Below are positions 1 through 9,265 of a stretch of 24,277 nucleotides of DNA, piece by piece. Below the pieces are notes generated by a model that made no database searches, was not told the origin of the DNA, and worked only from the letters and a program-made list of their open reading frames with translations. Within the stretch, counting starts at the first letter, position 1. The number at the start of each line of letters is the position of its first letter. The translations under genes and the position numbers were made by a program. The DNA lies in the NCBI GenBank assembly GCA_036897485.1, contig JAYMTF010001320.1, positions 1 through 24,277 on the forward strand, read 5' to 3'. This DNA comes from Pelargonium nanum. Taxonomy: Eukaryota > Streptophyta > Magnoliopsida > Geraniales > Geraniaceae.

Positions 1-135
1 AGATCTTGTATTTATGGTTCTTTTGAATTAATAAAAGATATTACATCCTTTAAAAAAAAGAAGACATTTTTAAGTTTTCTCAAAATATAAAGGTAGACTC
101 TAAGACGAGGGAGTATATGTTTTCGGGACCTACCT

Positions 136-185
136 GAGCGTGCTCCTTAGCATATACTCAAAATGGAACCTAATTGAGCGTGCTC
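136..185. repeat. Short direct repeat containing GAGCGTGCTC twice
   Basis: The near-palindrome GAGCGTGCTC occurs at 136-145 and 176-185. Each copy follows a similar leader (GGGACCTACCT and GGAACCTAATT), so a unit of about 21 bp recurs with a 40-bp period. It lies just upstream of the RNase H relic and may be part of that old retroelement. No function is assigned. Confidence 0.5.
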
Positions 186-228
186 GACGGTTCACTGGTT
201 GGGCTGATGCTCAAGCTCGGAGGTGCAG

Positions 229-1225
229 TGGAAAAGATGGAGGAGTGAAGGGGGATGCTCGGCGGTGGGGGCGGTGAAGGTTAATTGTGATCATTGGCGG
301 AGATGGGGGAGGGCAATAGTAGGCAGCTGCCCACCCCAGCTCGTTATATATAGTAAAATATACTTGCATTTGTAATACTAGTTCATGGCTCAGTGGCTAA
401 AGTCATTGTTTTGCCCATGCTTGCTTTCAAAGCCCCCAACAAGCAAAACCATACCATATTTTTTTTTTCTCCTTTTGATTTCTGTTCCAGGCTTCCTGAC
501 TTCTCTCTCTTCTTTAGCCCTTAATCTCTCTTCTTTTATGATTGTAGTATTAAAAAATATATTTTCATAGTATTTTTTCACTCATTTATATTTTTTACAT
601 AATATTTCAAATCTTAAATTCCAATCTAGAAAATAAACTAATGCCTAATGTTGAGTGAAATGATTTCTTAATTTTTATTTAAAATTTTCACACTCTCAAT
701 CATCCAATGGTTAAAACTTGTTTACTTTTTGAATGCGTGTTTAAAAAATCTTGTAAATTTTTATGATATTTTAATTATATGTGATAATGTGTATTGAGTC
801 AAAATTTCTACATTTTAATTTTTCTTATCAAAATTTTGCCTATCCTGTCTAGAATCTTTGGCTCCGCCACTGATTGTGACACTGCTTGTTTCCCATTGCA
901 AGGCTGGACAAACATTGGGTGGGTTGGGCGAGATAAAAATGGTAACGTGAAGGTTGAGCATCAGAGGCAAGAGGTTTGTTTGGATCCAAGAGAAGCCGAA
1001 GCTTGGGCGGTGCGCAAAGCGTTGGATTGGGCTCGAAGTAAAGGGTGGCGTAAGGTGGTGATGGAGGCAGACTCGCAGTCAGTGATAACTGTTATTCAAG
1101 GTCAGAAGGAGGAAGTGGGGAGAGTTGGTTTACTGCTTGATGATTGTTTGACACTTGCTTTAGACTTTGATAGTGTCGTTTTCGCATTTTGTGTATCGCT
1201 CTGCGAACTCGGTAGTGCTCCTGTG
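229..1225 (+). pseudogene. RNase H-like (RVT_3) domain relic of a retroelement
   Basis: This is the degenerate remains of a plant RNase H-like domain of the type found at the C-terminus of non-LTR retrotransposons and in related reverse-transcriptase-derived genes. The N-terminal piece (about 229-291) ends in VKVNCD. The main piece (about 880-1190) reads GWVGRDKNGNV, then EAEAWAVRKALDWARSKGW and VVMEADSQSVI, matching the family pattern of a first acidic strand, RDxxG, an E-containing helix and the ExDS motif. The domain is interrupted by a hAT-type element at 292-872. It is also frameshifted in the T4 run at 1187-1190: dropping one T restores the frame that reads VYRSANSV, the usual C-terminal motif. 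Similarity fades after about 1225. No reverse transcriptase or endonuclease is nearby, so this is a broken fragment and not an active gene. Confidence 0.8.
292..872. mobile_element. Non-autonomous hAT-type element (581 bp) with 8-bp target-site duplication
   Basis: The left end reads CATTGGCGGAGATGG and the right end, reverse-complemented, reads CAGTGGCGGAGCCAA. These are imperfect terminal inverted repeats of a very common plant type. The flanks carry an 8-bp duplication with one mismatch: ATTGTGAT at 284-291 and ATTGTGAC at 873-880. Removing the element brings the two halves of the RNase H relic into register, which independently supports the boundaries. No transposase is visible inside. 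Around 384-450 there is a tRNA A-box-like string (TGGCTCAGTGG) followed by a T/C-rich stretch, so a degenerate SINE may be nested here, but its B box is weak. Confidence 0.75.
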
Positions 1226-1247
1226 GTGCCCAATTGTCATTACTCCA

Positions 1248-1312
1248 AGCCCAAAGTACAAAAATGGGCTTACTTCTCATAAAGCTAAATGGGCCTAAAC
1301 TAGAAAGCCCAA
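1248..1312 (+). promoter_or_regulatory. Cluster of four site II (TGGGCY) motifs upstream of the S26-like gene
   Basis: AGCCCA (1248-1253), TGGGCT (1266-1271), TGGGCC (1291-1296) and AGCCCA (1307-1312) lie within 65 bp, 115-180 bp upstream of the start codon at 1428. Site II elements are bound by TCP factors and are enriched in promoters of nuclear genes for mitochondrial, plastid and ribosomal proteins. Clear motifs and promoter position support the call; the function is inferred. The cluster directly follows the RNase H relic. Confidence 0.6.
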
Positions 1313-1427
1313 ATTGAACTCCGAAGCGATTTCTTAGCTTCTTCTCCACGATGATCGTTCCATCTACCAAACTCAGAAATGAAACTCAAATTCTAGGGTT
1401 CCGATTCCATAATCTCAATCAACAGCA

Positions 1428-4219
1428 ATGGCTTCCTTGCCAACTCGGCTCCGATACTTCATGCACAAGCTCGATTACACCATCTCCTACTTCGCTAAGG
1501 AGGTCAAGGTATTATTTCACTATATTTCTAACTCATTTTCTTTGTTATAGATTCGCATATCTGTTACTATTGATCATTTTCAGCTGCTTTTTGTTCCTTT
1601 GACTTGTTCTGAACCATAAAAATCTCGAATTTACATGTGGGTTTCATTGATTTTGCGTTTTGTGTTTGAATATTCATCATGGGTGTTTTTTGTTTTAGTT
1701 TTTTGATATTGTCGGCAGTTTATGTGGTTTCTAGATAGTTTATATTGCAAGTCTGAAAATTTCAGAGTTAGAGAATAAAATCAATAAATACTGCATAAAT
1801 AGCAAAAAGGGGCATCATCATTGTATTGGTTTTGAGTTTTGATTTTTAGTGAAGTAAGATGTTGATAAGAAACATGAGTAAGTCACGATGCGTTGATAGA
1901 AACTAGTTAAGAATTTTCATTTATCATTTAGTAGATGTCGAAGTAAACGGTTGGTGCTTTTGAACTTATAGAACATTTACCCACTTTGGCGCAAGACACT
2001 GCAGAAAGTAGATAACTATAATCGTGTAATGTTTTGTAGGTGTTACTGCTATTTTAAGTAATCTTTAATGTTATGCAGAGCGATGCAAGTAATGGTGAGA
2101 TAACAAATGCATTATGGAAGTCATTCAATGACAAGTTGACATATTTGCACTGGAGTAAAGGAGAGGCAATGATCCCTACACTAGGTGAAAGTTTGGGGAC
2201 TCTTCTCGTTCGTAAGTTACCAGCTGCAGATCCGAGGTACATTTATTTCTATTTCTAAGTGAAAACGTGTTTATTTTCTATTGTAAGGTTGCAACACCAG
2301 TATTCTTGGGTATGGTTGTTGCCTTATTGGTTTTGCCATGAGTTTTCTCAGGATTAAGTACTTTTCATTGATGAAATTATTTAGTATGCTTTGTTGATCA
2401 CTATTTGAAAACTGAAGCCTATGTCTGATTGGCCATGATAGCTATTACAACATTTGGCTCGGATCCTAGTGATTGATTACTTTTGTGTGTAACAAATTAA
2501 TTGCGATGGGCTTTGTGAGTGGCATCTCTATGTGGGTGGTATATATAGGAGAAAGCTTAGCTCACCAGCAGTTTGGATCAAACTGACTTTGTTTAGCTTA
2601 GGATCAGGGGCTTCTTGCTTCCATGGCTTGTGGCATTGAGAGAATCACCTTCGAGTTCCAACCCCAATTAATCTCTTTCTTCTTGTTCGGAAGAGTTACC
2701 ATATACAACGCCTTTCTGGTACTAGCTCCACTAATCTAGAAGGAATCTCTTTGAGAACACAAACATGAACTTGCCGTGCCACTTTAAACTTTGAACAAAA
2801 GAAGCTTAGAACCCGAGTACTCATTACTCAGAGTTATTTATATTGCTTGCCTGTTGCATCTTTGATCCCTGTTCAACAGTTCATATTAAGATTATAATGT
2901 TGTCGCCTTACAATCTTAGTTTAAAACTATTGGTATTCCAGTCATCTTCTTTTTAAGCTAAGGCAGTGTTTGGAATAAAAAATGAGAATTGAAATGAGAC
3001 TCCCATGTCAAAGCCATTCTCATGAACAAAAAGTTTTAATCCAAACATGATGAATGAAATAACATTCCCATTATGATTCTTGATTTCTATTCCTGAACAA
3101 GAACTCTAATTCAAACCTACCTAAGGTAGTGTTTGGACTAAAGTTTTTGGAATGAGAATGAGAATAAAATAAGGAGTCAGAATGAGATTTTCATCCCGAA
3201 GCCATTCTCATGAACAAGAAGTCTGAATCCAAATATGATGAATTGAAATCTCATTCCCGTTATGATTCTTTATTACCATTCCTAAACAAAAGTTCCAATC
3301 TAAATGCTATATAACTATCATCTTATCTAACTGAATGCTTATTTCACTGACAGATATGTTTTTGTTGGAGATGTGGTTGTGTTAAAGAACCCTGAGAGCT
3401 CGAATGACTATCTGGTCAGAAGACTGGCTGCAGTTGGAGGGGATGAAATGGTTTCCAGCGATGAAAAAGATGAATCTTTTGTTCTAGAAAAGGATGAATG
3501 TTGGGTGTTAGCTGATAATGAAAGCTTAAAGCCAAAGGTATTTTCAATCATTTTAATCCAACATATGTACCGATAGGTCTCCTAGATCATTTCTTGATGA
3601 CAATTAACAACTTTGATCATGATGTGGTTTTTGGTGGAGTAAAGTTAGCAAGTTATTCAGCAGTCTGTGTGAATGTGATTAGACACATAAGCCCTCACTC
3701 AAGTCTTGAACTTCAAAAGTGAAGCAAATAGTTTATAAACTTTGTATATGTTCCAAGAATATATAAGTAGCATTTATATATTAAGAAGATCCACCTCCAA
3801 TTTATGCATGTACGTGGAGTGGTTAGGGATTGATGGTCATTTTGGTATATCGGTGGTGCTAGACTAACATTTTTTGCCAGACCCTCGTGTATATTCTTCA
3901 ATTTTGTTTTCTTTACAATCTCTTATTGCACAGGAAGCCAAGGACAGTCGAATATTTGGTCCAGTTCCTATGACGAGCATAGTTGGGAGGGTCATATATT
4001 GCCTTCAAAATGCTTTGGATCACGGCCCTGTGGTGAATAGGTCAGTTATTCAATAACAAGAACCCTTTTTGTTTTGTTTTTTGTATGCCAAAGAAGAATC
4101 TCGGTGATAATACAACTTTTGGTGTTCCTTCAATCAGTCCTATCGGCATGGTAATTGATTCCCCGGTGTTGCAAGTTGAACTGGATGTTGAAGAGCTGAA
4201 GAAAAATCACAAAGGATAA
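1428..4219 (+). CDS. S24/S26 peptidase family protein (mitochondrial inner membrane protease-like), probably inactive
   Basis: Five exons: 1428-1508, 2079-2236, 3354-3537, 3934-4040 and 4138-4219. All junctions are GT-AG and stay in phase, giving 203 aa. The protein starts MASLPTRLRYFMHKLDY and ends in TAA at 4217-4219. It matches the Arabidopsis At1g06200/At2g31140 family as I recall it, which is related to IMP1/IMP2, the Ser/Lys proteases that trim precursors at the mitochondrial inner membrane. The first active box reads KGEAMIPTL where active enzymes have GxSMxPT, so Ser is Ala. The Lys box reads DYLVRRLAAVGGDEM where active enzymes have a Lys-Arg pair, so Lys is Arg. The last box, DSRIFGPVPMTSIVGR, is well kept. 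The fold is therefore retained while the catalytic dyad is lost. No clear membrane span is seen at the N-terminus. The promoter carries site II motifs. Its substrate and location are unknown. Confidence 0.88.
2958..3312. repeat. Two adjacent MITE-like copies in intron 2 of the S26-like gene
   Basis: Two similar units stand head to tail: about 2958-3120 and 3121-3312. Both begin CTAAGGYAGTGTTTGGA and share blocks such as AGCCATTCTCATGAACAA and TTATGATTCTT. The end of each unit is a rough inverted complement of its start (for example AGTGTTTGGA against TTCAAACCTACCT in unit 1), as in a small TIR element. Either one element was duplicated in tandem or two copies inserted side by side. No target-site duplication was resolved. 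Confidence 0.6.
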
Positions 4220-5333
4220 ACCATATCTGCATGAAGATTCGACTTGTTTGGTTTATCTCTGTAATGTTCTGTCATATGCCAATGTCCCTCATTGGACGTT
4301 TCCAAACATTCCTCATTTATGGCATTCGGATTGTTGGGTCTGTGAGCAGAGAGCAGCAGCATCAACCTTTTTCATTTTTTATCTTAATACAATGGTATTT
4401 ACTAATTCATTCCACTGTGAGAAAAGTATTTTAGGTCTGAGTGAGTTCTTGAGGTTGCTGACTTAACGTTCCGGGCATGTTTATTACCTACCATTTCGTT
4501 ACATATTGTCAAAATAAATCAGGTTCGCTAGGCGACAACTGCAGAAAATACCAGGAAATGAATGTTAATTATATATGCGTATACATATATATGTATGTAT
4601 GATTTATCTGTGTGTGTGTATATCATCCTTGGATCAAAGGATGTATGTAGATGCATCTCAATGGCTTCTATATGTATGTGCCTTTGAGTCTTTCCACTCT
4701 ACATGTCAATGTTGGGGTAAAAAACATACGACAATTTTCCGTCAGTTCGAACATGTTTAACCAATAAGTGGAAAAGATTAGAACCGATAAAAAGTTGTAA
4801 ATTACGAACCCTTGACCTTTGTTGCTCGCCCCATGTCCCAAATTGTCCGATTTATTTTCCACCTAAAGCAACTTCATTAGGAGGTGGCATTTAGAGCTCT
4901 CTATCAAATGAGATACTTTGATTTGGTTTAAACCCAATCTTCTTGTTTCTGTAGTATTGTAGTTTCATATTTTGGCCTATGCAAATTTTATACAAAGTTT
5001 TTAGGCGTTAGAATTGAATTCAATTTATTTCTCGAGGTAAGTAGGGTGAAATGGAGATTTAAGATCTAAAATATTCGTCATGTACTTGTTCTCATTAAGT
5101 TAAACCAGTCTGTTGTTCAATATATCGATTTGTTGTTTCAATCGGTCTAACTGGTAAAATTGCTTAGCAATGTGACAGTCGTGCAATTTAAGAAAATTAA
5201 ATTTTGATCTAGTTAGTTTCGAATTTAACCGTTCCGAAATGTTAAAAATTTGGTCTAACTATTAAACCTATATCGAACCGATTACTGGTCCAACCGGTTA
5301 GGCCGTATTTGATTTGGATAATTAAATCACCCT
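4220..5333. other. Spacer between the S26-like gene and the RHON1-like gene
   Basis: No gene is supported here. The first 200-300 bp are probably 3' UTR of the upstream gene. A short TE-related segment lies at 4731-4810. From about 5090 to 5305 the sequence repeats phrases like AATCGGTCTAACTGG and CGAACCGATTACTGG in both orientations, suggesting a decayed inverted-repeat element, but its ends could not be fixed. Confidence 0.5.
4731..4810. repeat. Dispersed repeat related to the element inside the E3-ligase intron 1
   Basis: Blocks CGTCAGTTCGAACATGT and CCGATAAAAAGTTGTAAATTAC align in the same order and spacing with CGTCAGTTTTAATGTGT and CCGATAAAAAGTGCAAAGTAC at about 9841-9915. The two segments are diverged copies of one repeat family. 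Here the terminal inverted repeats seen around the 9777-9957 copy are not evident. Confidence 0.6.
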
Positions 5334-5394
5334 AGCCCAGCTACAAGGCCCAATAAAAGCCCATTTATTCACTTTTCTTCATTACCATATATAA
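5334..5394 (+). promoter_or_regulatory. RHON1-like gene promoter: site II motifs plus TATA box
   Basis: AGCCCA (5334-5339), GGCCCA (5347-5352) and AGCCCA (5358-5363) are reverse-strand site II motifs. They are followed by TATATAA at 5388-5394, about 145 bp before the start codon at 5538. The spacing suits a core promoter with a 5' UTR of roughly 110 nt. Site II elements are typical of nuclear genes for organelle gene expression, which fits a chloroplast RNA-binding protein. Confidence 0.55.
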
Positions 5395-5537
5395 CCCCAA
5401 ACTAACCATTTATTACCATCTATATCCCTTATCAAATAGCCAGCACCCACCTGCAACATTCAAAACTATTCACTGTGTTGCGAAGACGAAGAAACGAGAA
5501 GCTCTCAAATACATGAAGCAGAACCGCAACTGAGACC

Positions 5538-8181
5538 ATGTCGCGAACAGTGCATATTATCGCCAAAAACGTTCCTGGTATTATTTTTATTTTTATTTTT
5601 TCAGTTCTTCTCTCAATTTTCTGTGGTTGCGGTGTGTTTGGTTTCCCGGAAACTCTCCGGGAAAAAGGAGATGGAAGCTAGTTTCTAACGGGACTGTAGC
5701 AGGAATGGGTTTATTTACTAGATATGTTCTTGAATTTCTCAGCTGCCTAATGAAGTGTTAGGGTTTATCTGTTTTTGCACTATGGTTTTGATGCTCTGTG
5801 TTGTTGTTTTGTCTGGTTTAGTGAAATGGATAATGAAGTTTTGATTGAATATTTTGTGGGTTCTTGAATTTATGTTGAAAGATTATTACTTGTAAAATGA
5901 ATTTGGCTTTTGGACAATTAGTTGTAAATATTCAATTTTGCGTGGTTGAGGTGTGTTTGGTTTCCTGGAGAGAAAGGAGATGAAAGCTAGTTTCTGATGG
6001 GACTGTAGCAGGAATGGGTTTATTTAGATGACTTCGTTTTTTCAGTTACTAGATATTTTTTTTTTTGTATAGATATATGATTTTTTTGTTTGGCTTGTTT
6101 GTGTGTGTAATTGCTTTTCAAATGGTTGTTAACGTTTGATGTGTTTGCAATGACTATTGGAAGCCACGAAAGGGGTGGTAGTGGAGGTGGAGGCAGTGAT
6201 GATGACATTGGTAGTGATTTGGGTGTAGCATCACTGAATGAGAAGTGCCGATGGTTTGGAGTCGGACATGGTATCAAAGAGTAGCACAGGCTAGGATTTT
6301 TCATTTTGGAGTTCTATTCGACTAATAGAGATGAGTTGGGTTAGATATGTGGATGCATACATTAGGTAGCATTAGCTGGGCAGGCAAATAGTAATAACTA
6401 ATAGGAGCGCAGCTGCGCAGGAGTACTACTGAATCAAAATCTTGAACAGTGACCGGAGTTTCTGCTTTACATGATATAGATGGTAAAACTAAATACTTGA
6501 ATGGTATAGCTTTAAGCATGAGATTTTGTAGTGTCGGTTATTGTATATTGATTCCTGGAGCTGGATGTGAGATTTTGTAGTGCGCTTTGAATCATTGATG
6601 TTTGGTTAGATATGTGTATAGGGCGACACACCAGATTTTCTTACTTGTTTAGTGAGACCATTATCTAACCTCTAAAAAAAGGCTAACATTATCTGACCTA
6701 TCACTCCCTATCCGGAAAGTTTTAAAGTTCAAAGAAGCTAGCCCGTTAATGTTTTAGCTTGTACCTCACTTCCAAACTCTATCAACTATAGCTTGTGAGT
6801 CGAATGTAAATGGGCTGTAGTTTTTATAATAAAGTGAGCTTATAATTTTCAGAGTTAGATTCAACACATTATGATATTGATTTCATTCATGTGAGCTGAT
6901 CCTAATTGTCTTTCAGGGTATGGACCTCCAGATGGGAGATGTCTCCCTTGCTCGGGAGTTTCTGGAAGAGCAGTCACTGCATCTCCTTGCTTGTCTCGTT
7001 GTGACCTCGGAATACGATCTCAGTTAAAGATCAGCACACTTGCGTGTGCTTCAAAAAGAGCATATTTTGTGTGCAAAGCAAGTTCTAGTGGGAATAGGAG
7101 AAAGTCAGACTTCTCCAGGCAAAACAACCGCGAGTTCCCCCGAAGAAGGAACAGGCAAAATGAAGAGAGAGACAGCTTTGAGGACGGTGAAGAATCCGAG
7201 CTGTTATCTTCAAAAAGTGGGTCGTTCCTCTCCATGTCCAATACCCCAAGTTACCAACCCAATGCAACCCCAGAACCGAAAAAGAATGAGATTATTGAGT
7301 TGTTCACGAAAATCCAGGCGCAGCTTCGAGAAAGAGCTGCCAACAAAGAGGAAAAGAAGATTGAAGCCCCAAAAGAACAGGGTAGAGAAAGCGATGTTAG
7401 CTCCCTGCTTCAGGTTCTAAAGAAGCACCCGTTAGAGCAAGTCAAGAGAAGCAAGGGCCGGAGAGACATCATGGATAAATCAGCACAGAATGGAGCAGCC
7501 ACTAACGGGATGCTCCATAATTCAAATAGCACCGGGAGGGACAAGACTCAGGCGTCTTATGCCACTTCATTCAGGCCTCCATCCAAATTTGTGCGTAGAT
7601 CTCCAGTCCCGCTAGATAATTCTAAATCTGACAGAACATCAAGTGGCACAAGGAAGAAGAATGAGCCTGAAGAAGAACCTGACATGGACTCGGACTTGGA
7701 GTTCGATTCTGGGGGAGAAGATACTATCAAGTCTGTGTTATCTTGGGCTTCAAGTAAGGCGAGAAAGAAGAAGCCTGAGGTTGATATATTAGGGGAGATT
7801 GATGAAGAATCTGACATGGACTCAGACTTGGAGTCTGACTCCGAGTTTGAGCTTGAACATGAAACTGAACCAATCTTTCCAGATGCAGATGTGGATGTTT
7901 ATGGTGAAATTTCTGAAGTAGTGAATGCTTACACTGAGGGTGGAAGCAAAGTGGAGGTGGTCGACGAACACGAAGAATTGAGTGGTATTAAGTTTTCTGA
8001 AGTTGTGAATGCAGCTTACACTGAGGATGGAAGCAAAGTGGGGGTGGTCGATGAACACGTAGACTTGAGTGGTATGAAGTTGCCAGAACTGAGAGCACTT
8101 GCGAAAACACGAGGGCTGAAAAAGATTTCAAAATTGAAGAAACGCGAGCTCATCGAGTTGTTGAGTAAGGGTTCAGAGTAA
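5538..8181 (+). CDS. RHON1: RHON1-like chloroplast Rho-N domain RNA-binding protein
   Basis: Two exons, 5538-5577 and 6917-8181, joined in phase 1, give 434 aa with TAA at 8179-8181. Arabidopsis RHON1 binds chloroplast RNA, works with RNase E in rRNA and mRNA processing, and is implicated in rbcL transcription termination. The N-terminus (MSRTVHIIAKNVPG, then a basic Ser-rich stretch up to VCKASSS near residue 67) looks like a chloroplast transit peptide. The middle is charged, low-complexity and probably disordered, with DSDLE acidic repeats. The C-terminus carries the Rho-N/SAP-like fold (LSGMKLPELRALAKTRGLKK and KLKKRELIELLSKG), about the last 40 residues. A start at the short first exon is supported by MSRTVHII-type N-termini remembered for the family. 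Just before the Rho-N domain there is an internal tandem duplication of about 28 residues. Its upstream neighbour is the same as in Arabidopsis as I recall it. Confidence 0.9.
5614..6058. repeat. Direct duplication inside RHON1-like intron 1
   Basis: The segment at about 5614-5727 recurs at about 5933-6028. Shared blocks are GGTGTGTTTGGTTTCC, GAAAGCTAGTTTCT (with small changes) and GGGACTGTAGCAGGAATGGG. The first copy has an extra stretch, GGAAACTCTCCGGGAAA, that the second lacks. ACTAGATAT follows both copies, in the second only after a gap of about 20 bp (6049-6057). This is a local duplication within the 1.3-kb leader intron. Confidence 0.75.
7908..8080 (+). repeat. In-frame tandem duplication in the RHON1-like coding sequence
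   Basis: Two adjacent in-frame units of about 84-87 bp encode SEVVNAYTEGGSKVEVVDEH and SEVVNAAYTEDGSKVGVVDEH-like segments, each followed by LSGIK or LSGMK. The second unit runs into the Rho-N domain. The high DNA identity suggests a recent duplication in this lineage. Confidence 0.85.
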
Positions 8182-8510
8182 ACAGAAATAATCAAATGCA
8201 AAAGAAGTAGAAACAAGAGATCAAATCTGCAATCATTTCTGAGATCTTTTGGAAATTTCTCTTTTCTTGCTATCATTTTTGCTTAAGATGTTTTTAGCAT
8301 ATGGACTAGTTGTAATGGATTGTTGCAGAGTTTCTCTGTTTCAGGTTAAGCTTTTCAAAAATTTCATGTCCTCTCTCTTATTGAAGCATTGCTGGTTTGA
8401 TTTACAGAAGAAAACATTGCATCCAAAAAAAGAATTCAATGTATAACTCAAAATTATCATCTTGTGCCACAGGATGAGTAAAAAGGTGTTAAAATTCTCA
8501 GTTAAAGAAT
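8182..8510. other. 3' UTR and flank of the RHON1-like gene
   Basis: AT-rich sequence after the stop codon. No canonical AATAAA was picked out with confidence and no gene is seen. Confidence 0.4.
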
Positions 8511-8721
8511 GTTGATGTAGTGTCATGTGATATGTCATGTGGCATTTTTGCGAACGTGACTGATGGCCGGACATTGACCGAATGTTGACTTTTGTTGAGT
8601 AATATAAAAAAAAAATCTTAAAAAGAAAACATAAAAACGTGCTAGTAAAGAGTAGTTGACATTCAGTCAATGCACAATTATTAGCCACGTCAACAAAATG
8701 ACGTGTCACTCTGCACATCAG
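8511..8721. mobile_element. Foldback MITE-like element between RHON1-like and E3-ligase genes
   Basis: The left arm (TTGATGTAGTGTCATGTGA, later ACATTGACCGAATGTTGAC) and the right arm (GTTGACATTCAGTCAATG, later GACGTGTCACTCTGCACATCAG) are approximate reverse complements. They flank an A-rich centre at about 8600-8640. The arms run for about 70 bp, so the whole element could form a long hairpin. No clear target-site duplication is seen at the ends. Confidence 0.65.
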
Positions 8722-9265
8722 AAAAATATCGCAAGACCTGTCATGATGCTACATTATCGTCTTCTAACAGAAAATTTCAATAGAGCTAATGCACTAGTCG
8801 TACTTGTATAAAATCAAAAATTCATATCTATGAATACAACATTTAATAATATAATTACCTTCTCAACCATCTAACCGAATCACAATCATAGTTAGTTAAA
8901 TATATCGAACATTTTATATAAATAGACCTGTAAATTATTCTTAAAAAACATAATAACTGCCCCAATTTATATCACTTTTTACTATATATGCCACCATATT
9001 CTCTGTAATTTACCATATATTTTTTCATCATCTCTAAAACTCTGTTTCAAGCCTCATCGACATTACCAATAAGTAGATAACCAAAATATTTTGGAAGAAC
9101 CTTCGTCTCTGAAGCGAACACTGCCCCAATTCCCATCCTCAAAATCAAACCTTTTTTCGAGTCCAATCCCAATTCTTGAAATTTTCTTCTCTTTCTTTGG
9201 AATCAAAACACAAACCTAATAACTGGGTTTTGGGTATTTTTGTTGTTTTTGTTTGCTTTAAGAAG
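8722..9265 (+). promoter_or_regulatory. Upstream region of the E3-ligase gene with a TATA-like box
   Basis: AT-rich spacer. TATATAAATA at 8915-8924 is a plausible TATA box and would give a 5' UTR of about 310 nt before the ATG at 9266. A later TATATTTTTT near 9016 is an alternative. No gene is seen in this stretch. Confidence 0.35.

Noticed and set aside
384..560. Possible SINE starting at TGGCTCAGTGG
   Set aside because: The A box fits but the B box is poor and no target-site duplication is seen; kept only as a remark within the hAT-type element.
6150..6284. 44-codon ORF in the RHON1-like intron 1, Gly/Ser/Asp-rich at its start
   Set aside because: Low-complexity, no recognised family, and inside an intron between well-supported exons; likely chance.
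7040..7420. 126-codon plus-strand frame in a second phase within the RHON1-like exon 2
   Set aside because: Out-of-frame shadow of a well-supported coding exon.
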